Part shown: positions 19,541 to 28,513 of the stretch, in pieces
Layout of the letters: every line of letters starts with the position of its first letter
How positions within the stretch are numbered: the stretch's first letter is position 1
NCBI GenBank assembly: GCA_964648465.1
Contig: CAZYMU010000003.1
Coordinates: 1-64,000 of the forward strand
Source: Aminicenans sp964648465
Lineage (GTDB): Bacteria > Acidobacteriota > Aminicenantia > Aminicenantales > Aminicenantaceae
Direction: 5' to 3'
Length of the DNA stretch: 64,000 nucleotides
The notes under the pieces: generated by a model
Databases searched by the model: none
What the model was told of the DNA's origin: nothing
The model's input: only the letters and a program-made list of their open reading frames with translations
Made by a program: the position numbers and the translations under genes

Positions 19541-20353
19541 ATGAAATTAGGTATTGCCATTGCCCCTAAAGTGGCACTTCCATCGGCTTTTGTTGTATTC
19601 CGGGATGACATAGAGATATCTATGAAGAAGGCCTATGATATGGGCTTTGATGGTGTAGAAATGGCTCTCTTAGATTCCTCCCAGGTCAAAGTTGAGGCCG
19701 TTGATGATCTTTGTCAGAAATTCCATCTAGACATACCGATGATTTCCTCAGGTCAAGTATATGCCCAGGGTTCATTGTGTTTCTCCAGCCCGGATAAGGA
19801 GGTTCGTGATAAGGCCATAGCGCGCATTAAGGCATTGATTGACCTGGCTGAGCGCTTTGGCTCTATGGTTAATATAGGGAGAGTTCGGGGGTCCATAGAA
19901 CCCAACGAACCCTATGAAATTTCAGAAAACAGATTCTTAGATTCTTTAGATGTTGTTGCTCAATATGCAGAACCTAAGGGTGTTGTGATTGCTGTAGAAC
20001 CTGTGAACCGCTACGAACTGAATTTTATTAACAGGGTAGACGAGGCCTTTAAGGTTATAAGTAAGATCAACCGGCCCAACATAAAGATCATGCCTGATGT
20101 CTTTCATATGAATATCGAAGAATCCAGTATCGAGGCAACCTTTTTAAACTATAAAGACCACATCGCTTATATTCATTTTGCCGATAGCAACAGATTGGCT
20201 CCAGGCATGGGCCATTTGAATTTTCCCAATATTATCAATGTGTTAAAGGCAGCAGGGTATGAGGGCTATGTGACCGCAGAGATTCTACCGCATCCCACTC
20301 CAGATGAGGCTGCAAGGCGAGCAGCTAACTATTTGAAAATACTGTTATCATAA
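19541..20353 (+). CDS. Sugar isomerase/epimerase, AP-endonuclease-2 TIM barrel
   Basis: A 270-residue TIM-barrel protein with TTAAGGAGG before the start. Metal and substrate residues are visible in GVVIAVEPVNRYE (Glu), IMPDVFHMNIEE (Asp, His), YIHFADSNR and GYVTAEILPHP (Glu). This pattern is that of D-tagatose/L-ribulose 3-epimerase and hydroxypyruvate isomerase relatives. Following an aldose isomerase, epimerisation of the ketose product at C3 is the simplest role. Confidence 0.8.
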   Translation: MKLGIAIAPKVALPSAFVVFRDDIEISMKKAYDMGFDGVEMALLDSSQVKVEAVDDLCQKFHLDIPMISSGQVYAQGSLCFSSPDKEVRDKAIARIKALIDLAERFGSMVNIGRVRGSIEPNEPYEISENRFLDSLDVVAQYAEPKGVVIAVEPVNRYELNFINRVDEAFKVISKINRPNIKIMPDVFHMNIEESSIEATFLNYKDHIAYIHFADSNRLAPGMGHLNFPNIINVLKAAGYEGYVTAEILPHPTPDEAARRAANYLKILLS

Positions 20354-20380
20354 TCATTGATTTGAAAAGGAGGTAAAAGT

Positions 20381-21226
20381 TTGGCGGAAACCTTAACACC
20401 CGAAAAAAGAGAATATTTACAGAAAATTGCCGACAAAATCCGAAGAAATGTCCTTGAGATGATCTACAAAGCACAGAGTGGACACCTCGGTGGGTCTTTT
20501 TCTGTGGCAGAAATCGTCTCTGTGCTCTATTTCAGTGAAATGAGGATTGATCCAGATAACCTAGACTGGCCTGACCGGGATCGTTTTGTCCCATCTAAAG
20601 GACATTGTGCCCCCGCAATTTATGCTGCACTGGTATTGAAAGGCATTGTCGAACCCGAAGCCCTTAGTGATTTCAGACAGACCGGAGGTATTCTTCAGGG
20701 TCATCCTTGTATGAACAAAGTGCCAGGAATTGATATTTCCACAGGTTCTTTAGGCCATGGATTTTCCGTCGCTATGGGGATGGCTCTCGGAGCGAGATTG
20801 AAAAAGAAGGATTTTAATGTCTATGTTCTTTTGGGAGACGGAGAATTAAACGAAGGCCAAAATTGGGAAGCAGCTATGGCGACGGACAAGCTTTTTCTCA
20901 CAAATTTAACCGTTATTGTCGACAGAAATAGAGTCCAGCTGGACGGCCCTACTAAGAAGATCATGCCTTTAGAGCCTCTTGTAGAGAAATGGAAAGCTTT
21001 CAATTGGAAAACAAAAACAATCGATGGCCATAACATCAAGGAAATCTTGGAAGCTATTAGATGGGCGAAAGCGAACTTGAGGGATCCCTCGGTTATTATT
21101 GCCAATACAATAAAAGGCAAAGGCGTCTCTTTCATGGAAAACACTCATGAGTGGCACGGAAAACCTCCCAATCAGGAGGAATATTGGAGAGCATTGAAAG
21201 AACTGGGAGGTCAAGAAGATGAATAA
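20381..21226 (+). CDS. Transketolase, N-terminal (TPP-binding) subunit
   Basis: A 281-residue protein starting at TTG with AAAGGAGG eleven bases upstream. SGHLGGSFSVAEI and the TPP motif GDGELNEGQNWEAAM are intact, as is GHDG-like DGHNIKEIL. It is one half of a split transketolase; the other half follows with an 8-base overlap. The pair transfers two-carbon units between ketoses and aldoses. Split enzymes often serve dedicated pathways in addition to a housekeeping full-length enzyme. Confidence 0.9.
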   Translation: MAETLTPEKREYLQKIADKIRRNVLEMIYKAQSGHLGGSFSVAEIVSVLYFSEMRIDPDNLDWPDRDRFVPSKGHCAPAIYAALVLKGIVEPEALSDFRQTGGILQGHPCMNKVPGIDISTGSLGHGFSVAMGMALGARLKKKDFNVYVLLGDGELNEGQNWEAAMATDKLFLTNLTVIVDRNRVQLDGPTKKIMPLEPLVEKWKAFNWKTKTIDGHNIKEILEAIRWAKANLRDPSVIIANTIKGKGVSFMENTHEWHGKPPNQEEYWRALKELGGQEDE

Positions 21227-22178
21227 ACTAGTATCCATGCGGGAATCTTATGGAGAAGCACTTCTTGAGCTGGGAAAAGATAATCCAGATATTGTTGTCC
21301 TCGACAGTGATGTCGCCCACTCGACAAAAACCATCTACTTTGCCAAACAATTTCCGGATAGATTCTTTAACTTTGGGATCCAGGAAGCCAATATGATGGA
21401 TGCAGCTGCAGGACTTGCTTCAGTGGGATTGATTCCATTTGTCAATACATTCTCATTTTTAGCTACCCTTCGGGCCTGTGAACAGATAAGGAGTTCGGTG
21501 GCATATAACAATTTGAATGTCAAGATCATAGGCTCTTATGGAGGACTGTCAGACTCTTATGATGGGGCCAGCCATCAGTCTGTTTTCGATTTAGCTGTTA
21601 TGAGAAGCATGCCGAACATAAGCGTGGTTGTAGCCACTGATGCTATAGAGACAAAAAAAATGGTCAGGGGTATTGCATCCATTCAAGGCCCTATTTACCT
21701 CAGACTCTGTCGCAACGAAGTCGCTGTCTTTTTTGATGAGGATTATGAATTTGTACTAGGAAAAGCAAATGTTTTAAGACAAGGTTCAGATTTAACGCTG
21801 GTGGTTACCGGAATATTGTTGGAAAGAACAATGAGTGCCGCTGACGAACTGGCAAGAGAAGGGATTGAGTGCCGTGTTCTACAGGTTCCTACCCTAAAGC
21901 CCATAGACAGTGAGGCAATCACAAAAGTATCAGAAGAGACTGGGGCTTTGGTGACCGTTGAAGAGCACAATATCATTGGGGGATTGGGTTCGGCTGTGGC
22001 CGAAGTCCTTGGCTCTTCAATACCGGCTCCGCTTGAACGGATAGGTATACCCGATGTATTCGCAGAATCTGGGGATTATAATCAATTACTCGATAAGTAC
22101 GGCATGTCATGCCAGGATATTATTCGTGCAGCAAAACTGGTGCTTAAACGGAAAGGTATGAGCAAAAATAATAGATGA
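21219..22178 (+). CDS. Transketolase, C-terminal (pyrimidine-binding) subunit
   Basis: A 319-residue protein covering the pyrimidine-binding and C-terminal domains. FNFGIQEANMMDAAAGLA carries the conserved catalytic Glu, and EEHNIIGGLGSAVAEVL is the C-terminal domain signature. It overlaps the N-terminal subunit gene, so the two are translationally coupled and made in equal amounts. Confidence 0.9.
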   Translation: MNKLVSMRESYGEALLELGKDNPDIVVLDSDVAHSTKTIYFAKQFPDRFFNFGIQEANMMDAAAGLASVGLIPFVNTFSFLATLRACEQIRSSVAYNNLNVKIIGSYGGLSDSYDGASHQSVFDLAVMRSMPNISVVVATDAIETKKMVRGIASIQGPIYLRLCRNEVAVFFDEDYEFVLGKANVLRQGSDLTLVVTGILLERTMSAADELAREGIECRVLQVPTLKPIDSEAITKVSEETGALVTVEEHNIIGGLGSAVAEVLGSSIPAPLERIGIPDVFAESGDYNQLLDKYGMSCQDIIRAAKLVLKRKGMSKNNR

Positions 22179-22232
22179 GGACTCTTAAAAATGGAATATC
22201 TGAAAAAACATTCTCGTAAGGAGAATAACAGA

Positions 22233-23501
22233 ATGAAAGAATTGAAGGAAAAAGCAAAAAGGCTATTAAACGAGTTTAAAGGGGATAAATATATTTTTGG
22301 CCTCAATTGTCTGGATAGAATCAGTGAACAGGTAACTCCCTATGGCAAGCAGTGCCTTTTGATCACGAATTTGGGAAAGCGGAATGAGGTAGAGCTAGAG
22401 CACATTATTGCTTTCTTGAGAAGAGAAAGCATCAAGATAATCGGTCCTGTAGACAGTGCAAAACCAAATGCTCCCCGGGAAGATGTTCCAAGGCTTGCAG
22501 AGGAGATATCGAAAGCAAATTCCGACAGCATTGTTGTCGTAGGTGGAGGTTCTGGAATCGACGCTGCCAAAGCTGCCAATGTAATTGCCACATTAGGTGG
22601 GGATGTGGAAGATTATTTCGGTACAGGTAAAGTCACTGAGAAGCTCAGATGCTACGGGAAAACACTGACTCCATTGATCGCGGTCCAGACAGCCGCAAGC
22701 TCTTCGGCTCATTTGACTAAATATTCTAATATCACTGATATAAAAAAAGCCCAAAAAAAATTGATTGTCGATGAGGCCATTGTACCTCCAAGAGCCCTCT
22801 TCGATTACAAGCTCTCAACGACAATGCCCAGAGAGTTCACCTTAGACGGAGCCTTTGACGGCATCGCCCATAGCTTAGAAGTGTTTTACGGGGCTAAAAG
22901 AGGGGATTTTGATAAAATTGGCGAAATTGCTGAGGTTTGTATCGAGTTGATCATAGGTTCTGTACAGAAAGCTGTGGCTGATGGAGGGGATATCGATGCC
23001 AGGGAATCTCTGGGATTAGGAACCGATCTAGGTGGATATGCCATCATGGTTGGTGGGACAAGTGGCGCTCATCTTACCAGTTTTTCCTTGGTCGATATAC
23101 TGAGCCATGGCCGGGCATGTGCCATCATGAATCCCTATTACACTGTCTTTTTTGGCCCTGCCATTCAACAGCAGCTCCAGATACTAGGCAGGATTTATGA
23201 AAAATATGGTTTAATGGAAGAGAAGATTTCGGGCCTCAAGGGAAGAGAGCTGGCCGTAGCAGTGGCTAAGGGCATGATAAACCTGGCAAAGAAAGTTGGA
23301 TTTCCTGCTACTTTGGGTGAAATCCAGGGATTTAGCGAGGTCCACATCGAAAGAGCGCTTACCGCAGCAAAGAATCCACAGCTTGAGATGAAGCTCAAGA
23401 ATATGCCTGTTCCTTTAAACAGCGAGATTGTTGACCAGTACATGGGACCGATCCTCCGTGCGGCCGCAGTCGGCGATTTTAGCTTGATTAGAAATGTCTG
23501 A
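22233..23501 (+). CDS. Iron-containing (group III) alcohol dehydrogenase
   Basis: The start at 22233 has AAGGAG nine bases upstream and gives 422 residues. VVGGGSGIDAAKAANVIA is the dinucleotide-binding region. Metal ligands lie in DGAFDGIAHSLEVF, GAHLTSF and DILSHGRACAIMNPYY, the classic group III pattern. The enzyme would interconvert an aldehyde or ketone with an alcohol using NAD(P)H. Coming right after the split transketolase, it may reduce the short aldehyde released by transketolase. Confidence 0.85.
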   Translation: MKELKEKAKRLLNEFKGDKYIFGLNCLDRISEQVTPYGKQCLLITNLGKRNEVELEHIIAFLRRESIKIIGPVDSAKPNAPREDVPRLAEEISKANSDSIVVVGGGSGIDAAKAANVIATLGGDVEDYFGTGKVTEKLRCYGKTLTPLIAVQTAASSSAHLTKYSNITDIKKAQKKLIVDEAIVPPRALFDYKLSTTMPREFTLDGAFDGIAHSLEVFYGAKRGDFDKIGEIAEVCIELIIGSVQKAVADGGDIDARESLGLGTDLGGYAIMVGGTSGAHLTSFSLVDILSHGRACAIMNPYYTVFFGPAIQQQLQILGRIYEKYGLMEEKISGLKGRELAVAVAKGMINLAKKVGFPATLGEIQGFSEVHIERALTAAKNPQLEMKLKNMPVPLNSEIVDQYMGPILRAAAVGDFSLIRNV

Positions 23502-23526
23502 TAAAAATCTTAATAGAGGTGAAACC

Positions 23527-24552
23527 ATGTTAGGAAAGAGAAAACTCATCCTACTCTGTTGTTTGGTCATTTTGTGCTTTGCCTGCCAGAGCGTTGAAGA
23601 AAAGGAAGCGCTTCTAGTGCCTGTCATCGACGGCGAATGGTGGGACGTGACCGGAAACCCTATGGACCACAAATACGCCACCGAAAGGCAGGAACCCGTT
23701 GACTTTGCTGTTTGGCAGGCCTCAGATGGTACCTGGCAGATGTGGTCCTGTTTCCGAAAGACCACCGCAGGGGGTGAGAAAGGCAGAACGCGGTTTTTTT
23801 ACCGATGGGAAGGAAAACATCCCACGGATACGGATTGGAAACCCATGGGAATCGCCATGGATGCGGATCCTTCATTGAGTGAAACGCCTGGCGGACTCCA
23901 AGCTCCCCATGTTATCAAGATCGGAGACACCTACCATATTTTCTACGGTGACTGGGTGAACATCTGTCATGCTGTAAGTAAAGATGGAAAGAATTTCAAA
24001 CGTGTCATTCAAGAGAACAGCAAGACAGGGATGTTTTCAGAAGGGCCGGAAGCCCATACCCGTGATGTCATGCTTCTCCAGCATCAGGGCCTGTGGTATG
24101 CCTATTACACCGCCCGTACCGAGGGAATAGGCAAGGTCTTAAAAGGGCAGGTTTTTGTCCGGACCACCATAGATTTTAAGAACTGGAGTGAGTCACAGAT
24201 CGTGTCTTTTGGTGGACAGTCGGGTACTGGGACAGGATCGTCAGAGTGTCCTCATGTGGTTAAGCTGGGAGAGAATGATTTTTATCTTTTCAAAACCCAG
24301 ACGTACGGACGTTACGACCGGGAAAAAGACGACATCCGCAACCGGGGTATTCCCCGAACGAGCGTCTATCACTCGAAGGATCCCAGGATGTTCGGGATCG
24401 ACCAGGATGAGGAGTATTTTATCGGTTACCTCCAAGTGGCCGCTCCGGAGATCGTCCTATACGAAGGCCAGTACTATATTTTTGCCTTAAAACAGGGATC
24501 ACTTGAGGGCATGCGCTGTGCTAAGCTCATGTGGGTGGAAAAAGAGATGTAA
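23527..24552 (+). CDS. Lipoprotein, GH43/GH117-like five-bladed propeller
   Basis: The start at 23527 follows GAGGTG and gives a lipoprotein signal (LVILCFAC). The body repeats the sequence of a five-bladed glycosidase propeller: DFAVWQASDGTWQMWSC, APHVIKIGDTYHIFYGDW, HQGLWYAYYTA, CPHVVKLGENDFYLFKTQ, APEIVLYEGQYYIFALKQ. Acidic candidates (DFAVW, EGPEAHTRD, APEIV) sit where such enzymes hold catalytic residues. It is a likely surface or periplasmic glycosidase. It ends the long plus-strand run; the next gene is convergent. Confidence 0.65.
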   Translation: MLGKRKLILLCCLVILCFACQSVEEKEALLVPVIDGEWWDVTGNPMDHKYATERQEPVDFAVWQASDGTWQMWSCFRKTTAGGEKGRTRFFYRWEGKHPTDTDWKPMGIAMDADPSLSETPGGLQAPHVIKIGDTYHIFYGDWVNICHAVSKDGKNFKRVIQENSKTGMFSEGPEAHTRDVMLLQHQGLWYAYYTARTEGIGKVLKGQVFVRTTIDFKNWSESQIVSFGGQSGTGTGSSECPHVVKLGENDFYLFKTQTYGRYDREKDDIRNRGIPRTSVYHSKDPRMFGIDQDEEYFIGYLQVAAPEIVLYEGQYYIFALKQGSLEGMRCAKLMWVEKEM

Positions 24553-24609
24553 ATTCTGTGGTATGAAAGCTGAATTATACCATTCCTAATTCCGTGCGGC
24601 AATTTATGT

Positions 24610-27600
24610 TTATCTTCTTATTTTGATGACAATATGTGGGTCTTCCTTATCCGGGTCCGGATAGAAGATGCCGTTTCCATACTCATCGATTGCCTCAAAA
24701 TAGTAGATGAGGTCGAATTCGGTGGTGAAAGCCTCTTCTGGAATTGTCGCTGAGTATAAGCCTTTACCCATGCATTTCATTGTTACAACGGAATACTCCA
24801 TGGCCTGGCGGGTCGGCCTGTAATAAAAGAGAACCCTGTCAATTTGTGAATGGTCAGAGACTTTGGCTTTAACTTCCAAAGGTTTTCCAGGCTCCCATTT
24901 AAGTACTCGGTCGTGGGTAATAACTGGCGGCGTCCTATCGGAAGTCACTTTGACTCGAAAAGCATTCTCTTGAGATTTGCATGGGACATGAACGACCTGG
25001 CCGATTGAATCAGCAGCTTCGATAAAGTAAAATATCTCTCCTTCCTGGACTTCATCGCCTGGAATCGTTGCTGAGTAAATGAAATCGTCAGTCTTATCCA
25101 TCTTCACGGTCTGAAAGGATTTTCCTTTGTCGACAGAGTAAGAAAGATTCACCTGTTCAATATTTTCTGGGGGCTCCACGGTCGACGTGGTGCCTCGAGC
25201 GATAGACAAGCTCTCTTTCATAGGCTGCAGGATCTGTGGAGGGAGAGTCACTGTAGCTTGGATAATAAGATCTTTTCCAGGTAAAACTCCTCTAATAGGG
25301 AGATGTGCGATGTGGGGTTCTACTCTCGTAAAGGTCAAGCCGTTGAGGATGAAATCAGCATCAGGAACTGCGCTGAGGTTAAGCCGGAAGTTACTGTACC
25401 GGCTGCCTACCATGTTGAAGTTGAAGCGCTTGACGATCCGCTCTCCTTTTTTCACTACAAGATTTTCAATGATGGGTCTTTCGCCAAAACGTTCTATAAC
25501 CGACACACTCATCGGCCCGTGGTCTTCGGGATTCAGACTTTCATCGGTGATGATGAGTGTGGCCTGATAGTGACCTTCTGGAAGGTCGATGCGGAAAACC
25601 GCACGATCTGTCCCCTTAACAAAGTCAGAAAGTAGTGCTCGGGAGGGAATTTTATCCAAGTTTTCCAGGTTAGAAGCCCGCCAGACTGTACGGGCGATTT
25701 TCGGGGGTTGATCTGCCTTCAGAGTGACTTCTCCGTTCCATCCGAATCCCTGTTGGGGATTGAACAGGCTGTGGGGATGAATGCCGTTAAATCGGTGTTC
25801 GATGGTGTAGAAATTAGTGTACCAGGGAGTGTAGATGGTCGTCACATCTGTATATGCTTTGGGCCCGAAATCAAAGCCGAAGTCGAAATTCTGCAAAATG
25901 CTGAAAAGTTCTTCTTGATGTCGGAGCTGTTCCAAATCATTCTCGACAAAAACAATGTTGTCCTTCCAATGTCCGTAACTTCCAGGACCCATGATGAGAT
26001 TCGGGTAGTAGATATCCTCGGCAACAGCCGAGAGCTTTTTCCAAATGTCTAAGGCTTTTTCTGCGTGGGTGATGCTCTGCTTAAGACATGAATAGTTTCC
26101 CAGTTTGTAGAAGAAGCCTAAGTTTAAGGCGGCTTTAATTTTCTGTGCGAAGTAGCGGGCCATGCCAGAGAGAATCTGAAAATCCTTTTGGGTGGCCCAG
26201 AATTCTTTGTTTGTATCGGGTACAAACTTATCAGCCTGATTAAGAAAATCTTCAATCCTTGCGGCTGTAGATTCCATCCGTTGGGCCATATCCGCGGGTG
26301 TCAATTTGGCAGAAGATTTTCCTTCCAGATAATTTTTAATGAATTCCATGAAATTACTGATCCGCGGTTCGTTAAAAGACTGGAGGTGAAGGTAGAAATT
26401 GATCAAACCGCCCATATCCTTTTCGGGCCAGATGTACATGTTGTAATCACATGTGGCGCTGCCCAGAATGAGGGGGATGACGCGGCTTGCTGACTGGTAG
26501 GCCTCGGCGACAGCAGGAGCGGCCTGTTTTCCAAACCGGGAACGCAGCTCTCTCAGCCAGATTTCATCGGTTTCATCCGGGTTGTAGGTCAACCGGCCAA
26601 AGAGTACGTAATTGCTCCAGTATCGCTCAAATTCCCACTGGTAGTATTCCCTGTTTTTATCACGGAACATCCTCCAGGCGCCGGGCGGATTCCCGTAACA
26701 CTTTTGGGAGAGGGGAGCACATATTTCGAAGCCGCTGGAGTTTTGGAAGATGGTTGTAGGGGTGAACCGCCGTACATACTCGGGATCTCCCCAGAGAAGA
26801 AGCCGATGGGATCCCAGGCTCCAGACCTGATAAAGATTCTGATATCGCTGGGGATACTTAAGCCAGTCACCGTAGCTGTACGTCCACATGATTCGGGTGG
26901 GGTGGTAGGGAAATACCATGTGTTCTCCCCAGTACTTATGGCTCACCCGCGTTGGGAGCCCCATGTCCAGGGCCGCTTGTAGGGTCTCTTTCAAGAGACC
27001 AACGTTTCGTGTTTCGAGCTGGATGGGTCTGCCGCAGTCTTTTATAGCTTTGAATACAGCGTTTCGAAAAAATTCGGTTTGTTCATCGTAGTCGATACCA
27101 GACTCGTGATTGATCCTCAGTTGCACAGCCTGGATATCTGGGCATTCCGTGAGGAGATTGAGAAGTGCATGATATGTATAGCTATGCATGTTGTTCCGTG
27201 TAAGTCCTGTCACCATGCTTACTTGTTTTGAGCCTTGATGCTTTCCCTCCCAGGCAATCTGCTGCCAGATGCCGATGGTGAAATCAATTCCTCTCTTTTT
27301 TGCTAACGAGCTGATGTACCGCAGCATCTCGAGATTCTTGATTCGTTGCTCTTCGGTCAGTCCTTTGGCCTTGACCTCGGGATGCTGTTCGACTTTGACA
27401 TGGAAAGCATACAAGGGAGAAAGATATGGCGTCTGGTGGGAGAAGACTAGGTTGAAGGCATTCCACCTGTTGGCGGCAAGCATGGCAAAATATTCCTGCC
27501 AGTACTCCTTGGAGTAATACCAGTCTTTTTCGCAATCTTCACTGTGGAGAAGTACGGCCATGCTCCGTACAGGAACCAGCGGCTTTTCCGAGGTTTGCTT

Positions 27601-28110
27601 GATGGCCGAGAACCAATCCCTCCCTGGCTCCAGAAAATTAACTTGTTGAGCCATTTCCAGAAGTGCATACATCAATCCCCGGTCATCTGATCCAGTAACA
27701 ACCAGGATTCTCTGCTCCTTTTCATCTAGCCGTTTAACCGATAGGCTTTCTTTTGCCTCATTGAGTTCCAACCTTTTTTGTCTATGGAGAGATTTAATCC
27801 TTTCTGAACCGGAAAGTGTTCCTATTAGTAGGAGTGATGATGTTTTGTCACCTGCTGCTTCCTTTTGTAGATAAGAAAAACCTTTTTGATCCAAAGCGGA
27901 CAGAAATTGTTGAAGTCCGAACTGAGCCGGTTTACCCAGAAGTCCATCCTTTAGAATGACGACCGCTTCATGAGAACTTTTTCCTTGGGCCGCTCCTGAA
28001 CACGGAACAAAATAAGAAAGGATAACCATAAAAATAAGGAATTTTATAGTCAAGACTCCATAAATATGCCTTGATACATGATGTTGACTGTGAGTGAGGT
28101 TTTTATTCAT
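24610..28110 (-). CDS. Large exported GH67-like (alpha-glucuronidase-like) protein
   Basis: A 1166-residue protein with AAGGAG before the start and a signal segment (FLIFMVILSYFVPCSGAA). Residues of about 45-160 resemble the GH67/GH20 N-terminal domain (SDDRGLMYALLEMAQQV). Residues of about 175-560 form a TIM barrel (ANRWNAFNLVFSHQTPYLSP, GIDFTIGIWQQIAW, AVQLRINHESGIDYDEQTEF, HKYWGEHMVFPYHP). A helical domain follows, then two Ig-like domains (VNLSYSVDKGKSFQTVKM, IDRVLFYYRP). It is well over the usual GH67 length because of these C-terminal domains. Uronic-acid release would suit the hexuronate-type transporter in the cluster. Family placement is tentative. It is divergent from the TonB receptor across a shared control region. 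Confidence 0.6.
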   Translation of the reverse strand: MNKNLTHSQHHVSRHIYGVLTIKFLIFMVILSYFVPCSGAAQGKSSHEAVVILKDGLLGKPAQFGLQQFLSALDQKGFSYLQKEAAGDKTSSLLLIGTLSGSERIKSLHRQKRLELNEAKESLSVKRLDEKEQRILVVTGSDDRGLMYALLEMAQQVNFLEPGRDWFSAIKQTSEKPLVPVRSMAVLLHSEDCEKDWYYSKEYWQEYFAMLAANRWNAFNLVFSHQTPYLSPLYAFHVKVEQHPEVKAKGLTEEQRIKNLEMLRYISSLAKKRGIDFTIGIWQQIAWEGKHQGSKQVSMVTGLTRNNMHSYTYHALLNLLTECPDIQAVQLRINHESGIDYDEQTEFFRNAVFKAIKDCGRPIQLETRNVGLLKETLQAALDMGLPTRVSHKYWGEHMVFPYHPTRIMWTYSYGDWLKYPQRYQNLYQVWSLGSHRLLLWGDPEYVRRFTPTTIFQNSSGFEICAPLSQKCYGNPPGAWRMFRDKNREYYQWEFERYWSNYVLFGRLTYNPDETDEIWLRELRSRFGKQAAPAVAEAYQSASRVIPLILGSATCDYNMYIWPEKDMGGLINFYLHLQSFNEPRISNFMEFIKNYLEGKSSAKLTPADMAQRMESTAARIEDFLNQADKFVPDTNKEFWATQKDFQILSGMARYFAQKIKAALNLGFFYKLGNYSCLKQSITHAEKALDIWKKLSAVAEDIYYPNLIMGPGSYGHWKDNIVFVENDLEQLRHQEELFSILQNFDFGFDFGPKAYTDVTTIYTPWYTNFYTIEHRFNGIHPHSLFNPQQGFGWNGEVTLKADQPPKIARTVWRASNLENLDKIPSRALLSDFVKGTDRAVFRIDLPEGHYQATLIITDESLNPEDHGPMSVSVIERFGERPIIENLVVKKGERIVKRFNFNMVGSRYSNFRLNLSAVPDADFILNGLTFTRVEPHIAHLPIRGVLPGKDLIIQATVTLPPQILQPMKESLSIARGTTSTVEPPENIEQVNLSYSVDKGKSFQTVKMDKTDDFIYSATIPGDEVQEGEIFYFIEAADSIGQVVHVPCKSQENAFRVKVTSDRTPPVITHDRVLKWEPGKPLEVKAKVSDHSQIDRVLFYYRPTRQAMEYSVVTMKCMGKGLYSATIPEEAFTTEFDLIYYFEAIDEYGNGIFYPDPDKEDPHIVIKIRR

Positions 28111-28236
28111 TGTTGTTTCTCCTTAAGTTTTCATGCCTTTTCAGTGTAAAAACTTGCTGGCATTTTCGGGTTTTGACTCGAAATAACAGATTTTCTCGCC
28201 AAGTGCAATCAATTTTAAAATTTTTTCAATTTCTTC

Positions 28237-28302
28237 TTGACAAAGAACAACAAATCTGGAAACATTAAATCAATGAGACAAACGTTTGTACTAAACGATT
28301 GC
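28237..28302 (+). promoter_or_regulatory. Promoter and LacI-type operator (copy 3) in divergent region
   Basis: TTGACA at 28237-28242 is followed 41 bases on by the palindrome ACAAACGTTTGT (28278-28289) and then a second unit, TAAACGATTGCA. The -10 box is weak (AACATT or similar). The 400-base gap 28111-28513 otherwise holds no gene. It contains this operator, the leader of the TonB receptor and the AAGGAG site of the minus-strand gene. One repressor could act on both directions. Confidence 0.65.
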
Positions 28303-28513
28303 ATTTAAAACATGATTTTACAACAAATCTCTTTTTATTACTACAGTTAAATGTTCTGGGATTTAGAATAAAAAAATAGATATGTTTATGATGAAGGATT
28401 GAGCGATGGTGAATCTGGATAAAATTGTAGTTCAATCCAGAGTCGAAAGGAGGTGCCCCAACGGAAAAACTAAAAACAATATATTCACTCAATTTTGTAT
28501 AGAAGGAGGAAAA

